Shown in pieces: positions 16,692 through 25,624 of a stretch of 64,000 bases of DNA. Numbering within the stretch: the stretch's first letter is position 1; the number at the start of each line of letters is the position of its first letter. The notes under the pieces were generated by a model that saw only the letters and a program-made list of their open reading frames with translations, had not been told where the DNA came from and searched no databases. Both the position numbers and the translations under genes were made by a program. Source of the stretch: AC-32 sp963715575 (GTDB lineage: Bacteria; Actinomycetota; Thermoleophilia; Gaiellales; Gaiellaceae); NCBI GenBank assembly GCA_963715575.1, contig OY970250.1, positions 2,356,001 through 2,420,000 on the forward strand. Direction: 5' to 3'.

Positions 16692-18160
16692 GAGACGAGA
16701 CCCGATACCTGCTTGCGATACGGCTCGCCCTCGTACTCGTGCAGCGGATGCGGCTCGAGCTGGTGCTCACGAACCTCGCCACCGCGGCGGACGTAGAGCA
16801 TCGGCATGATCCTGCCGCCCTCGTCGACCTCCACCGTCGCGGCGAGTGAATCCGGGCCCTGGGAGTCGAGGAACGACGAGAGCGGGACGACACCCTCGTC
16901 CACGTACGAGCCGTCTGCCGCCGAGACGACGCGGCAGAGGTAGCCCTTCTGCACCCACAGCTCGGGCGCGGCGGTCAGCTCGCGCAGCAGGAACGGCACC
17001 AGCTCGGCCACGGGCCTGCGCGGAGGCTCGCGCCCGTCGAGCTGCTCGGCCAGGTGCCGCGCGAGCACACGCGCGTTGTAGCGGAAGCCGTTCACCGAGG
17101 TCGAGCTCGCGCCCGCGCCGTGCTTGCCGATGCCGCGCGCGCCCTGCGAGGCGTTCCCGGCGAAGAAGACGCCGGGCAGCGAGACGCTCTCCCAAAAGGG
17201 CGTCAGCGCCGGGATGCGCCCGTCCGCGACCGTCACGAGCCCGAGTTGCGGCAGGTCCTGCAGCGGCGTCTGGAAGCCGGTCGCCGCGATGACGTCGTCG
17301 ACCTCGAACTCGAGCGCGCCGTCCCAGGTCGTCCCGCGCGTGGACACCCGCAGCCGCTCGCCGACGCGCTCGATCCGTTCGATGGTCACGTCGATCACGT
17401 AGGTGCCGGGGCCGCCGCGCGAGTATTCGTCGTAGGGGTGCAGGTAGCGCACGCGCAGGGCGGAGAGGGCGAGCGCGTCGGTTTGCACCGGGCGCGGCGA
17501 GCCGAGCACGATCGAGCGCGCCCACGGCAGGATCCCCTGCGCCACCTCGAAGCCGGAGTTGCGCTTGCCGACGACGAAAACGTCGCGGCCGGCGTAGCGC
17601 TCCGGCACGCGCGTGTCGACGTAGTGCGCCGCGTGCTCGAGCCCGGGAACCTCCGCGCGCCAGGCCTGCGTGACCCCGAGCGCGAAGACCGCCGCGCGGC
17701 AGCGGTACTCGCCGTCGCTCGTCTCGAGCACGAGCCGATCGCCCTCGTAGCGGGTCGACTCCCACGTGCAGCCGTAGCGCGCGTCGATAGCCGCGCGCTC
17801 GGCGAAGGCGGCCAGGCCGGCCTCCATCTCGGCGCGCGAGGGAAGGTCGTAGGAGCGGTCCATCAGCTCGGGTACGAGCGCCTTCAGCTCCGGCTCCTCG
17901 GCGAGCAGGCTGTTGTGGTCGTACCACTCGTACTCGCGCGAGGTTCGCTCGACAGGGGCGTCCGGCTTCGTCCAGGTGATCAGCCGCTGGAAGATCGGGA
18001 AGCGCTGGAACATCCCGCCGGGCCGTTCGTCCCGCGAGAGCAGCGCGTGCCTGATGCCGAGGTGCCGCAGGCAGTAGCTCGTCTGCAGCCCGCCCGGGCC
18101 GCTGCCGACGACGACGACGTCGTAGTCGCCGGGCGGGAACGGGCGCTCTACGGCCGCCAC
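16688..18160 (-). CDS. FAD/NAD(P)-dependent oxidoreductase
   Basis: 490 aa from a GTG that lies inside the end of the cNMP-domain gene. FAD-binding VVVVGSGPGGLQTSY near residue 15, a second Rossmann motif FVVGKRNSGFEVA near 190, and the ATG-type motif VIAATGFQTPL. The architecture is that of flavin monooxygenases or YpdA-like reductases. There is no CxxC, so it is not a classical thioredoxin reductase. The substrate is unknown. Overlaps on both sides (13 bases with the upstream gene, ATGA with osmC) indicate tight coupling. Confidence 0.85.
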   Translation of the reverse strand: MAAVERPFPPGDYDVVVVGSGPGGLQTSYCLRHLGIRHALLSRDERPGGMFQRFPIFQRLITWTKPDAPVERTSREYEWYDHNSLLAEEPELKALVPELMDRSYDLPSRAEMEAGLAAFAERAAIDARYGCTWESTRYEGDRLVLETSDGEYRCRAAVFALGVTQAWRAEVPGLEHAAHYVDTRVPERYAGRDVFVVGKRNSGFEVAQGILPWARSIVLGSPRPVQTDALALSALRVRYLHPYDEYSRGGPGTYVIDVTIERIERVGERLRVSTRGTTWDGALEFEVDDVIAATGFQTPLQDLPQLGLVTVADGRIPALTPFWESVSLPGVFFAGNASQGARGIGKHGAGASSTSVNGFRYNARVLARHLAEQLDGREPPRRPVAELVPFLLRELTAAPELWVQKGYLCRVVSAADGSYVDEGVVPLSSFLDSQGPDSLAATVEVDEGGRIMPMLYVRRGGEVREHQLEPHPLHEYEGEPYRKQVSGLVS

Positions 18161-18558
18161 TCGAGCGTGCTCCGCAGCCGCCGCGCCTCCATGCGCAGCA
18201 GGCGCAGCATGAACTGCGGCCGGTCGAGCAGGAGGCGCTCGAGCTGCTGGCCGGGGATCACGAGGCAGCGCAGCATCGTCACCGCGACCACGTCCGCCGT
18301 CGGCGCCTCGCCGGTGAGCGCGGAGATCTCGCCGAAGAAGTCGCCGCGCGCGAGCTCGTGCCGCGCCTCGCCGTCGATCTCGACCGCGGCCTCGCCTTCG
18401 AGGATCACGTAGAAGTTGCCGCCGCTCAGCCCGCGGCGCAGGACGCGCTCGCCGGCCGCGAAGACGTCCTCCTCGTGCGAGTGCGCGATCGCCTCCAGCT
18501 GCGACGGCGTCAGGTCGGCGAACAGGGCGAGCTGGCCCAGCGTCTCGGCGATGCTCAT
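18148..18558 (-). CDS. Cyclic-nucleotide-binding-domain protein, atypical site
   Basis: 136 aa, a single cNMP domain with no HTH. GGNFYVILEGEAAVEIDGE and RGDFFGEISALTGEAPTADV form the usual beta roll and phosphate-binding cassette. In the cassette the Arg that contacts the cyclic phosphate in CRP-type domains is replaced (GEAPTAD where a GExRxA is expected), so nucleotide binding is doubtful. First gene of the operon with the flavoprotein and OsmC; some actinobacterial flavoproteins carry such a domain fused at the N-terminus, so this may be the split form. Confidence 0.85.
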   Translation of the reverse strand: MSIAETLGQLALFADLTPSQLEAIAHSHEEDVFAAGERVLRRGLSGGNFYVILEGEAAVEIDGEARHELARGDFFGEISALTGEAPTADVVAVTMLRCLVIPGQQLERLLLDRPQFMLRLLRMEARRLRSTLEWRP

Positions 18559-18570
18559 GTGCGGTTTCTA

Positions 18571-19917
18571 CTAGAAGGCGCTCAACCAGACCGCAGTACC
18601 GTGCCCGTGGCTGCGCTGGTAGGCGTCCTCGGCCGAGAAGCGGAGCTTCTTCGGGCCCGAGTCGTCGCCGTGCGAGACGAGCATCGGATCGGAGCCGCCG
18701 GCGACCACCACGCAGACGTGCTGTCCGGTCGCCGGCGGTGTCCAGACCACCAGGTCGCCGGGCTGCGCCGCCGCCTTCGGGACCTTGCGCAGGTGCCCGA
18801 GCATCGAGCCGGTGAAGGCCGGCTGGCGCGCGTCGTAGGCGCCCGCCGCGTTCGGGTTCGGCGCGCCGGCCCACGAGTAGCAGAGCGTGGCGAAGCCGGA
18901 GCAGTCGGTCGCGAGCGGCACCGAGGCGTTCTTGCCGAGCTGCGAGAGGCGGACGTTGCCGTTCTGCGAGTAGGCGATCTTGGCGCCGTTCTTGCAGCCC
19001 CAGAGCGCCCACTGGACGATGCGCTTGCGGATCGCCTGTTGCGACCCGGCCTGCTTCATGCGCTGAGCACGCCGCTTCTTGAAGGGGGGCGGGAGCTGCT
19101 TCTTGCCGGAGAGGAAGGCCTTCAGCTGCGGGCCGAAGGTGCTGTCGCGCGCGTTGGCCGGGTAGCCGAGCTCCCACTTCGCCCGCTGCACCGCGCCGGC
19201 GGTCAGCTCGCCGTACTCGCCGTCGGCCGCCCCCGCGTCGAAGGAGCCGTACGGGTTCTTCGCCAGCAGCTTCTGCGCCTCGGCCACGTCCGCGCCGGTC
19301 ACGTGCGGGTTGGCCAGCTGCAGCACGCGCGGGCCCGGCTGCACGGCGATGCCCTTGGCCCCGGACAGCTGCTTCAGCAGCAGCGCGGCGCCGACCTGCT
19401 GCGAGACCGCGGTCGGCGAGAAGTGCCCGTCCGCGACGTACTTCCCGCGGATGTAGTGGTTCGAGAAGCTCCAGAGGTACGGCGACGGAACGTCCGGATG
19501 GTGGTCGCGGTAGCCGAAGCCGTTGTAGCCCTCGAGCTTGAACAGCGCGCCGGCGGGGCTCCAGTCCTTCCACTTGTCGAGTCCCTGCCCGCGCAGCGCG
19601 TCGATCGCGCTCTGCTCCCAGGTGAACGGCGGCTTGCCCGTCTTCGGCCGGCCGGCCGGGACGTGCGTGGTGCGGGCTGTCAGTGGGTCGCCGTTGTGCA
19701 GGTGGCGCGTGAAGTTCCCGCTCGCCTCCAGCGAGTGGATGATCCCGACCACGTACCACGGGAGCCCGAGCGCCTTGCCAACCTTCTCGTAGCGGGGACG
19801 CGAGGCGTTGATGCGGGCGACGAGCTGGTCGACCGCCGCCCGGCGCTTCGGCCGCACCAGGCAAGACTCGTACAGGAGCTCGTACTGCTTGCGCGCGGCC
19901 TGTGTCAGCGCCGCCAC
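18571..19917 (-). CDS. Three-domain peptidoglycan hydrolase (lysozyme-like, PG-binding, NlpC/P60-like)
   Basis: 448 aa from a GTG placed directly after the TGA of the membrane-protein gene. Residues 1-200 look like a lysozyme-type domain (WYVVGIIHSLEASGNF, with the Glu as candidate acid; NGFGYRDHHPDVPSPYLWSF). Residues 205-285 fit a peptidoglycan-binding fold. Residues 330-448 are NlpC/P60-like with the nucleophile in DCSGF and His in GQHVCVVV. No signal peptide is visible, which is odd for a wall enzyme; the partner membrane protein may be involved in localisation. Confidence 0.8.
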   Translation of the reverse strand: MAALTQAARKQYELLYESCLVRPKRRAAVDQLVARINASRPRYEKVGKALGLPWYVVGIIHSLEASGNFTRHLHNGDPLTARTTHVPAGRPKTGKPPFTWEQSAIDALRGQGLDKWKDWSPAGALFKLEGYNGFGYRDHHPDVPSPYLWSFSNHYIRGKYVADGHFSPTAVSQQVGAALLLKQLSGAKGIAVQPGPRVLQLANPHVTGADVAEAQKLLAKNPYGSFDAGAADGEYGELTAGAVQRAKWELGYPANARDSTFGPQLKAFLSGKKQLPPPFKKRRAQRMKQAGSQQAIRKRIVQWALWGCKNGAKIAYSQNGNVRLSQLGKNASVPLATDCSGFATLCYSWAGAPNPNAAGAYDARQPAFTGSMLGHLRKVPKAAAQPGDLVVWTPPATGQHVCVVVAGGSDPMLVSHGDDSGPKKLRFSAEDAYQRSHGHGTAVWLSAF

Positions 19918-21039
19918 TCAGAGCCCCGTTCCTGTCGTCGTGGCCGGCTCGAGCTCCTCCTCGGCCTCGGGCGGAGGCGCCTCCTCGGCCTCCGGGTCCT
20001 TGGCCGCCCGCTTGCCCTTTGCCGCTGCGGCTCCCACCGTGGGGCCGAGCAGCATGTCCTGCGCGAGCCGCTCGCTGAAGCCGGCCGCGAAGGCGAACAG
20101 GATGTAGAAGTAGGCGCTCTTGCTGGAGTTCACGATGTCGAGGGCGACGACGCCGCTCTTCAGGGCAAAGAACGTCATCAGCCCGAAGACGCCGCCGACG
20201 AACGGTCGCAGCGCCCCGAGCGTGCGGAGCGTGTCCTTGCCGAACTCCCAGTCCACCCGGACGCGGTTCGAGGTCATGCGGGACATGACGCTGATCAGCG
20301 CGCCGAGGCCGCCGGCCGCGAAGCAGAAGAGCCCGGTCCGAACCGCGGCGTCCTCGGAGTCGGCCAGCTTCAGCACGAAGGCCAGCAGGACCAGCGCCAA
20401 GAGCGGAAGCGCGCCGAGCAGCATCCCGCCGATGTAGACGATCTGGCCGGAGCGCACCGCGGCGCGCTGGTAGTAGCTCTCGATCCCCTTCAGCTCTGCG
20501 CGTGTCTCCCGGTCGAGCTCCGCGACGGCGCGGTCGTTGTGGGCCCGGTCGGTCTCGCTGAAGCCGAGCACGTGGCTGAAGACCGTGAACAGCGACTGCA
20601 TCGCGAGCCGCTGGCTCGTGTCGCGCAGCACCTCGTGAACGCGCACCGTGATCGCCTCGGCGCGGTAGAGGATGTTCATCAACTTCGGCTTGTCCTTGGT
20701 CGTCCAGTCGGTCGCCCAGTGCAGGCGGACGATGTCCGGAAACAGAAACGGCCGTCGTTTGACCGTGAGGGCCACGCCCGAGGCGTCGTTGATGCACCAG
20801 TAGGAGTCGACGATCTTGCCGTGCTCCTCTTCGAACCAGCGCAGGTAGCGGCGGTAGCGCTGCTCCGCCGGGCCCTCGTACGGATCGTGGCCGCGCTTCT
20901 TCAGCTCCTCCTGACGGAGATGGTGCAGCCAGACGAGCTCGGGAAACGCGACGCTGTGCTCGGCACGACTACGGCGACGGAGACCCCAAAAGCGCTTTGT
21001 CGGAGCCTTAACGGTGGTGCCTGCTGCCGCAACGTTCAT
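19918..21039 (-). CDS. Multi-pass membrane protein, partner of the wall hydrolase
   Basis: 373 aa with GGAGAGGAGGGC in front of the ATG. The first 210 residues are soluble and charged with a probable helical hairpin (DRETRAELKGIESYYQRAAV); residues 210-340 hold about four membrane helices; the tail is Glu/Pro-rich and acidic. No family recognised. It is immediately followed, with no gap, by the wall hydrolase gene, so the two are almost certainly co-translated and probably act together. Confidence 0.7.
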   Translation of the reverse strand: MNVAAAGTTVKAPTKRFWGLRRRSRAEHSVAFPELVWLHHLRQEELKKRGHDPYEGPAEQRYRRYLRWFEEEHGKIVDSYWCINDASGVALTVKRRPFLFPDIVRLHWATDWTTKDKPKLMNILYRAEAITVRVHEVLRDTSQRLAMQSLFTVFSHVLGFSETDRAHNDRAVAELDRETRAELKGIESYYQRAAVRSGQIVYIGGMLLGALPLLALVLLAFVLKLADSEDAAVRTGLFCFAAGGLGALISVMSRMTSNRVRVDWEFGKDTLRTLGALRPFVGGVFGLMTFFALKSGVVALDIVNSSKSAYFYILFAFAAGFSERLAQDMLLGPTVGAAAAKGKRAAKDPEAEEAPPPEAEEELEPATTTGTGL

Positions 21040-21114
21040 CTAAGCCCTCCTCTCCCCAGAGGCTGGGCCGCACCTCGACGGTACGCCGATTCGGGCGGCT
21101 TGGCAAGCGCTGGC

Positions 21115-21120
21115 TAGAAT
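21115..21120 (+). promoter_or_regulatory. -10 box of pdxS, leaderless
   Basis: TAGAAT ends 7 bases before the pdxS ATG (21128). No Shine-Dalgarno and no good -35 hexamer are seen. Confidence 0.55.
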
Positions 21121-21127
21121 CACCACT

Positions 21128-22012
21128 ATGGCCGAAACCGGGACGATGCGGGTCAAGAGCGGCCTCGCCGAGATGCTGAAGGGCGGGGTGATCATGGACG
21201 TCACCGACGCCGAACAGGCGCGCATCGCCGAGGACGCGGGCGCCGTCGCCGTGATGGCGTTGGAGCGCGTCCCGGCCGACATCCGCGCCGAGGGCGGGGT
21301 CGCGCGCATGGCCGACCCGGACAAGATCCGCGAGATCCAGGAAGCCGTCTCGATCCCGGTGATGGCCAAGTGCCGTATCGGCCACTTCGTCGAGGCGCAG
21401 GTGCTGGAGGCGCTCGAGGTCGACTACATCGACGAGAGCGAGGTGCTGACGCCGGCCGACACCGCGCACCACGTGGACAAGTGGGCCTTCACGGTGCCGT
21501 TCGTCTGTGGCTGCACGAACCTCGGCGAGGCGCTGCGGCGACTCGCGGAGGGCGCGGCCATGATCCGCACCAAGGGCGAGGCCGGCACGGGCGACATCGT
21601 CAACGCGGTCACACACATGCGCTCGGTCTTCGGCCACATCCGCCGGCTCGGCGCGCTGCGCGAGGAGGAGCTCTACGCGGAGGCCAAGGAGTTGCGCGCG
21701 CCGTACGAGCTGGTCAAGTGGGTGGCCGAGAACGGCAAGCTGCCGGTCGTCACCTTCACCGCCGGCGGCATCGCGACGCCGGCCGACGCGGCGCTCTGCA
21801 TGCAGCTCGGCGCGGACGGCGTCTTCGTCGGCTCCGGGATCTTCAAGTCCGACGAGCCCTCGCCGCGGGCGAAGGCGATCGTCGAGGCGACCACGCACTT
21901 CCAGGATCCCGAGATCCTGGCCCGCGTCTCGAGTGGCCTGGGCGACGCGATGAGCGGCCTCGCAGCCGGCTCGCTGCGGCCGGAAGAGCTGCTCGAGACC
22001 CGCGGCTGGTAA
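21128..22012 (+). CDS. pdxS: Pyridoxal 5'-phosphate synthase lyase subunit PdxS
   Basis: 294 aa, normal length. Highly conserved TIM barrel: [55 protein letters not shown] and [10 protein letters not shown] carry the two catalytic lysine regions and the phosphate sites. With PdxT it makes PLP from ribose 5-phosphate, glyceraldehyde 3-phosphate and glutamine-derived ammonia. Unusually, pdxT is not next door but 16 kb downstream at 37956, so the two subunits must be balanced from separate promoters. Confidence 0.97.
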   Translation: MAETGTMRVKSGLAEMLKGGVIMDVTDAEQARIAEDAGAVAVMALERVPADIRAEGGVARMADPDKIREIQEAVSIPVMAKCRIGHFVEAQVLEALEVDYIDESEVLTPADTAHHVDKWAFTVPFVCGCTNLGEALRRLAEGAAMIRTKGEAGTGDIVNAVTHMRSVFGHIRRLGALREEELYAEAKELRAPYELVKWVAENGKLPVVTFTAGGIATPADAALCMQLGADGVFVGSGIFKSDEPSPRAKAIVEATTHFQDPEILARVSSGLGDAMSGLAAGSLRPEELLETRGW

Positions 22013-22116
22013 CTGCCTCTTGACGGCAGCCCGGCGCCGCCACACGATCTAGGTGGGATGTGTCCGCGGGGGCGGACGGGAGGTGTACAGGTGCAAGCAA
22101 TCGAGCGCGGCTCGGC

Positions 22117-22263
22117 GTGACGCCCACGCTGTTCACCTGGACGGTCTGGCTGTGCGCGGGGTTGTCGCCGTTCTGGCCGTGGACGATCGACGGCCGCTAC
22201 ACGGGCAGCCCGGCGGTGAGGCTCGCCAAGCGCGCCGGCAGCTGGGCAAGCCGCGAGCGCTAG
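22117..22263 (+). CDS. Small Trp-rich hypothetical protein
   Basis: 48 aa from a GTG. Contains five Trp (TWTVWLCAGLSPFWPWTIDG and one more near the end) and a basic C-terminus. Not recognised. Support is the almost complete use of G or C in third codon positions, as in the surrounding real genes, over a stretch where the other frames lack it. No Shine-Dalgarno. Could be a membrane-associated small protein. Confidence 0.4.
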   Translation: MTPTLFTWTVWLCAGLSPFWPWTIDGRYTGSPAVRLAKRAGSWASRER

Positions 22264-22796
22264 CCGCACGTTCGTGCGACCTCTCCTCGAAGCGACCCGT
22301 GGCGTCACGATCGCGGTCGTACCGTCGCGTGAGCGGAAACGGCGGCAACCAGGACTCGCGACGGACGGTCCAGAGCGCGTAGGTCGGCCGCAGTTGGTCA
22401 AACCGTGGTGCTTGCGGCAGTCGAGGCAGTGACAAGCGCCGACCCGGTACGGGCGTCCCGACGCGACAATTCGGACGTTGCCGCACAGGCAACCGCCGCT
22501 GAAACGGTCCATGCTGCGTCTCGTCTAGGTATGGACCGCATCCGCGGCGACTCTCTGACGATGAGCGTCATCGTCGGAGCCTGGTGAACCGTTCGGGGGA
22601 CATTCCCGAACACCGGCGCACGTGACGGCCACGTCCCTGCGCTCTTTGAACGCAAGCCGGCTTGGCCGCGAGACCTGATCTCGAGCTGGGCCAATTCAGT
22701 CCGCCAACGCACGAGAGGCTCAGTCCGAGCCTTCGGCTAGGGTCCTAGGCTCTGAGGTTCGGACTCGGGGCATCCAGCTGGTCGTCGCCTGCTGCC
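22264..22796. other. Non-coding, decayed interval
   Basis: About 530 bases with the GFA fragment and two hairpins: 22553-22579 (12 positions with one G-T, loop GCG) and 22591-22611 (GTTCGGG/CCCGAAC, 7-base loop). Third-position GC bias is absent in every frame. Looks like a scar of past gene loss or insertion; no terminal repeats found. Confidence 0.5.
22398..22512 (-). pseudogene. Truncated GFA/CENP-V family gene
   Basis: From the ATG at 22512 the frame reads GGCLCGNVRIVASGRPYR and then GACHCLDCRKHHG, the first two zinc-binding Cys motifs of glutathione-dependent formaldehyde-activating-like proteins. After about residue 37 similarity is lost in all three minus-strand frames and the third Cys pair is missing. 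A decayed remnant. Confidence 0.6.
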
Positions 22797-23750
22797 ATGG
22801 TCGCCGCAGCAGCCGTGTTGATCTCGACCGCGGCGTGTGCTTCGGCATCGGAGACCCATTCTTCGGTCGGCTGTACAAGGACGCTCGTGGCTGGCCAGGG
22901 GAGCCTCGGCCGGTTCGTCCGGCACCTCCGCCCGGGCGCTGTCGGCTGCCTTAGCGGCACGTTCCACCAATCGCTCACCATCCGCAGAGGCGGCTTTCAC
23001 CTGAAGAGCGCACAAGGCTCGCGCGCCACGATCGACGGGGTGCTCTACGTCGCGAAGACGGCGCGCGACGTCGTCTTGGCAAGGCTCGTGCTCCGCTCGC
23101 ACCGCACCCCGAACGTCCGGATCAACGGATCGAGGATCACGATCCGAGGCTCGGAGATCACCAACGGGCACACCGGGATCTGCATCACCGTCGGCGGCGG
23201 CTTCGAGCATTGGGGCGTCGCACACAGTGTCAGCCTCCTGCACAACCGGATCCATGACTGCGGCAGGCTGCCGCCCACCAATCACGACCACGGGATCTAC
23301 GTCGAGGGCGCGGTCGGGACGGTCATCGCCGGCAACCTGATTTACGACAGCGCCGATCGCGGGATCCAGCTCTATCCGAACGCCCAGGGCTCACGGGTGA
23401 CGAACAACGTGATCGACGGGAACGGCGAGGGCGTCATCTTCTCGAGCGAGTCCGGCGGTGGCGAATACTCCAACTCCTATGCATCGAGCGGCAATATCGT
23501 CGCCAGGAACATCATCAGCAACTCCCGGCTACGCCACAACATCGAGGCCTGGTGGGCCGGGCCGATCGGCACGGGCAACATCGCCCGCAAGAACTGCCTC
23601 TGGAACGGCGCCGAGGGGAACATCGACCTCTCCGCCGGCGGTTTCGTCGCAATTGCGAACGTGGTTGCCGAGCCGGAGTTCGTGAATCGCGACGCGGGGG
23701 ACTTCCGGCTGCGCGCGGGAAGCCCGTGCGGCGGCTTCGGCCCTAGCTAA
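22797..23750 (+). CDS. Secreted right-handed beta-helix protein
   Basis: 317 aa with a signal peptide (1-20). Short repeats such as VRINGSRITIRGSEITNG, VIAGNLIYDSADRG and VTNNVIDGNGEG are the turns of a pectate-lyase-like parallel beta-helix; HDHGIYVEG is a typical loop. Such proteins bind or cleave polysaccharides, but no catalytic Asp/Arg set can be assigned. Codon choice, especially in the first 60 codons, is less GC3-biased than in neighbours, hinting at more recent arrival. Followed by weak GGCCCCA/TGGGGCC arms at 23768-23808. Confidence 0.82.
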   Translation: MVAAAAVLISTAACASASETHSSVGCTRTLVAGQGSLGRFVRHLRPGAVGCLSGTFHQSLTIRRGGFHLKSAQGSRATIDGVLYVAKTARDVVLARLVLRSHRTPNVRINGSRITIRGSEITNGHTGICITVGGGFEHWGVAHSVSLLHNRIHDCGRLPPTNHDHGIYVEGAVGTVIAGNLIYDSADRGIQLYPNAQGSRVTNNVIDGNGEGVIFSSESGGGEYSNSYASSGNIVARNIISNSRLRHNIEAWWAGPIGTGNIARKNCLWNGAEGNIDLSAGGFVAIANVVAEPEFVNRDAGDFRLRAGSPCGGFGPS

Positions 23751-23824
23751 CGGCGGTTTGGGATTCTGGCCCCAGGCGACGCCGGCCGCCTATGAGCGAG
23801 ATGGGGCCGCCCGAGTCCTAGCGC

Positions 23825-24718
23825 CTATCCCGCGGCGGCAGCGAAGAAGTCGATCAGCAGTTGGTTGACGCGTTCAGCCTCGTCGTGATGCACCCAGTGC
23901 GACGCGTCGGGTAGGCGCTCCACGCGGTCGAGGTTGGGCACGTCGTCGTGCTCGGGCTCGGCGAGGTCGGAACCGAGGTAGGAGTCGCGCTCGCCCCAGA
24001 TGACCAGTGTCGGCGCCGAGAGCGGGCGAAGCTTTGCCGCGGCTTCCTTTTGGTTCTGTCTGACCGACGCGCGGTAGTAGTTGATCATCCCGGCCGCTGC
24101 CCCCGGCTGTGACCACGCCTCGACGTAGCGTTCGATCTCCTCCGGCGAGTACTGCGGGTTCGCGTCGTGCAGGAAGTGGCGGAAGAAGTGCCAGTCGTTG
24201 GCGTGCACCACGTGCTCGGGCAGATCCGGGACGGCGAAGAAGAAGAAGTACCAGGACTTCCGCAGCTGGCTCGGGTGGTGCAGTCCCTTCGAGAGCTTCC
24301 GCGGATGGGCCGCGTTGAGGATGGCGAGCCGGTCGACCACCTCGGGGTGGTTCATTGCAACGGTCCAGGCGATCGACCCGCCCCAGTCGTGACCGACCAA
24401 CTGCGCGGACTCGGCACCGAGCTCTCCGATGAAGCCGCGGATGTCGTCGGCCAGCAGGTCGACGCCGTAGGACTCGAAGCCCTCCGGCTTCGACGAAAGG
24501 TTGTAGCCACGCGTGTCGGGGGCGACGACCCGGAAGCCCGCCGCTGCGAGCGGCGCGATCTGTCGCCGCCAGCCGAACCAGAACTCCGGGAAGCCGTGCA
24601 GCAGAACGATCAGCGGCCCTTCGCCGGCTTCGACGTAATGCAAGTTCACGTCGCCGACTTGGGCGGAACCCTCTCGAAGCTCGATTCCGACGTCAGGGAG
24701 CAGGCTGGCGGTGGTCAT
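23825..24718 (-). CDS. Alpha/beta hydrolase, epoxide-hydrolase type
   Basis: 297 aa. Oxyanion motif HGFPEFW, nucleophile elbow GHDWGGS (Asp nucleophile, as in soluble epoxide hydrolases and haloalkane dehalogenases, not Ser) and the catalytic His in ASHWVHH. The cap region is Tyr/Phe-rich. Start ATG at 24718 follows GGGAGGT. The long open frame upstream is antisense to glutamate decarboxylase and is not coding. Substrate unknown. Confidence 0.9.
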   Translation of the reverse strand: MTTASLLPDVGIELREGSAQVGDVNLHYVEAGEGPLIVLLHGFPEFWFGWRRQIAPLAAAGFRVVAPDTRGYNLSSKPEGFESYGVDLLADDIRGFIGELGAESAQLVGHDWGGSIAWTVAMNHPEVVDRLAILNAAHPRKLSKGLHHPSQLRKSWYFFFFAVPDLPEHVVHANDWHFFRHFLHDANPQYSPEEIERYVEAWSQPGAAAGMINYYRASVRQNQKEAAAKLRPLSAPTLVIWGERDSYLGSDLAEPEHDDVPNLDRVERLPDASHWVHHDEAERVNQLLIDFFAAAAG

Positions 24719-24852
24719 GAGGACCTCCCTGGGTAGAGGACTTGGGCGCGAGCCTACGCCTGCCGTTGTGGATGAGCAACAACCGTCACCCGTGCCGGGA
24801 GCTTCCCGGACGTCGTCGCCTACCGATCCCGCGCTGGCGCGCGACCGTCGAT

Positions 24853-25521
24853 CTATCGAATGTCGGCCTCGAGCTTCTGCTCGAGCTCGCGAACACGCTG
24901 CGCGATGGGCATCTTCGATGCCTTGCCGGTGCGCAGGGTGTCGAGTGCGCACGCCAGGAAGCACGCCGCGCCAAGGGCGGTGTTCCAGTTTGCGGCCGCC
25001 TGGTCGAGGATCGACCCACGGGACGGGACGACGTAGCCGGCGACCGCCGAGATCCCGAAGAAGACGCAGCCGAGCAGGTTGACAGCGGGCTGCCACCAGC
25101 CCGCGCCGCCGCGCACCGGCAGCCACCCACGACGCGGCGAGGCGCGGTAGGCGATCGCCCCCGAGATGAGGAAGCAGATCGAACCGCGCCAGTCGGGACG
25201 CCACACGAGCCTGTCGTAATCCGGGCTGGTCAAGGCGGTGTGCATCGCTTGATACGTCGTGACGTTGAAGAACACGGTGCCGGCGGACTGGATGATCGCG
25301 GACCACCAGGCCGCACCCCCGCCGGGCGCGTGTCGCTCGGACCAGGCCAGCCGGCTCTGCAGTGTTCCCCCTGCGGTGAAGAGGATCGAGCCGACGAAGA
25401 AGGTGATCGCGTCGGCCGACGCTCCGACGAGCTCTTCGTAGCCGGGAAACGGGCCGACGAGGAAGCACGTCGAGCCGAGCGCGAAACAGCCCGCCATCAA
25501 GCGCCGGCTCATGGCCGCCAT
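24853..25521 (-). CDS. YrhK-like integral membrane protein
   Basis: 222 aa, five to six membrane segments; the repeated ITFFVGSILFTAGGTLQ and NLLGCVFFGISAVAGYVV segments resemble the YrhK-type repeat. GAGGAG precedes the ATG. It is divergent from glutamate decarboxylase with a 103-base gap, which may be a shared control region; a link to GABA or acid response is possible but unproven. C-terminus ends in a short coiled coil. Confidence 0.65.
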   Translation of the reverse strand: MAAMSRRLMAGCFALGSTCFLVGPFPGYEELVGASADAITFFVGSILFTAGGTLQSRLAWSERHAPGGGAAWWSAIIQSAGTVFFNVTTYQAMHTALTSPDYDRLVWRPDWRGSICFLISGAIAYRASPRRGWLPVRGGAGWWQPAVNLLGCVFFGISAVAGYVVPSRGSILDQAAANWNTALGAACFLACALDTLRTGKASKMPIAQRVRELEQKLEADIR

Positions 25522-25624
25522 TCAACTCCTCGCGCGGGCTTCGGCAATCGTTCGATTCGGGTGAGGCCGCAGTTGCCCCTGTCCGCGAGGCTGGCGTGGA
25601 CGCCGACGAAAGGGAGCACCGACC

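Noticed and set aside
16688..20797. 1369-codon open frame on the minus strand
   Set aside because: Only its last third (from 18160) matches a protein family; the rest lies out of frame over the cNMP, wall hydrolase and membrane protein genes. It is open because of GC3 bias.
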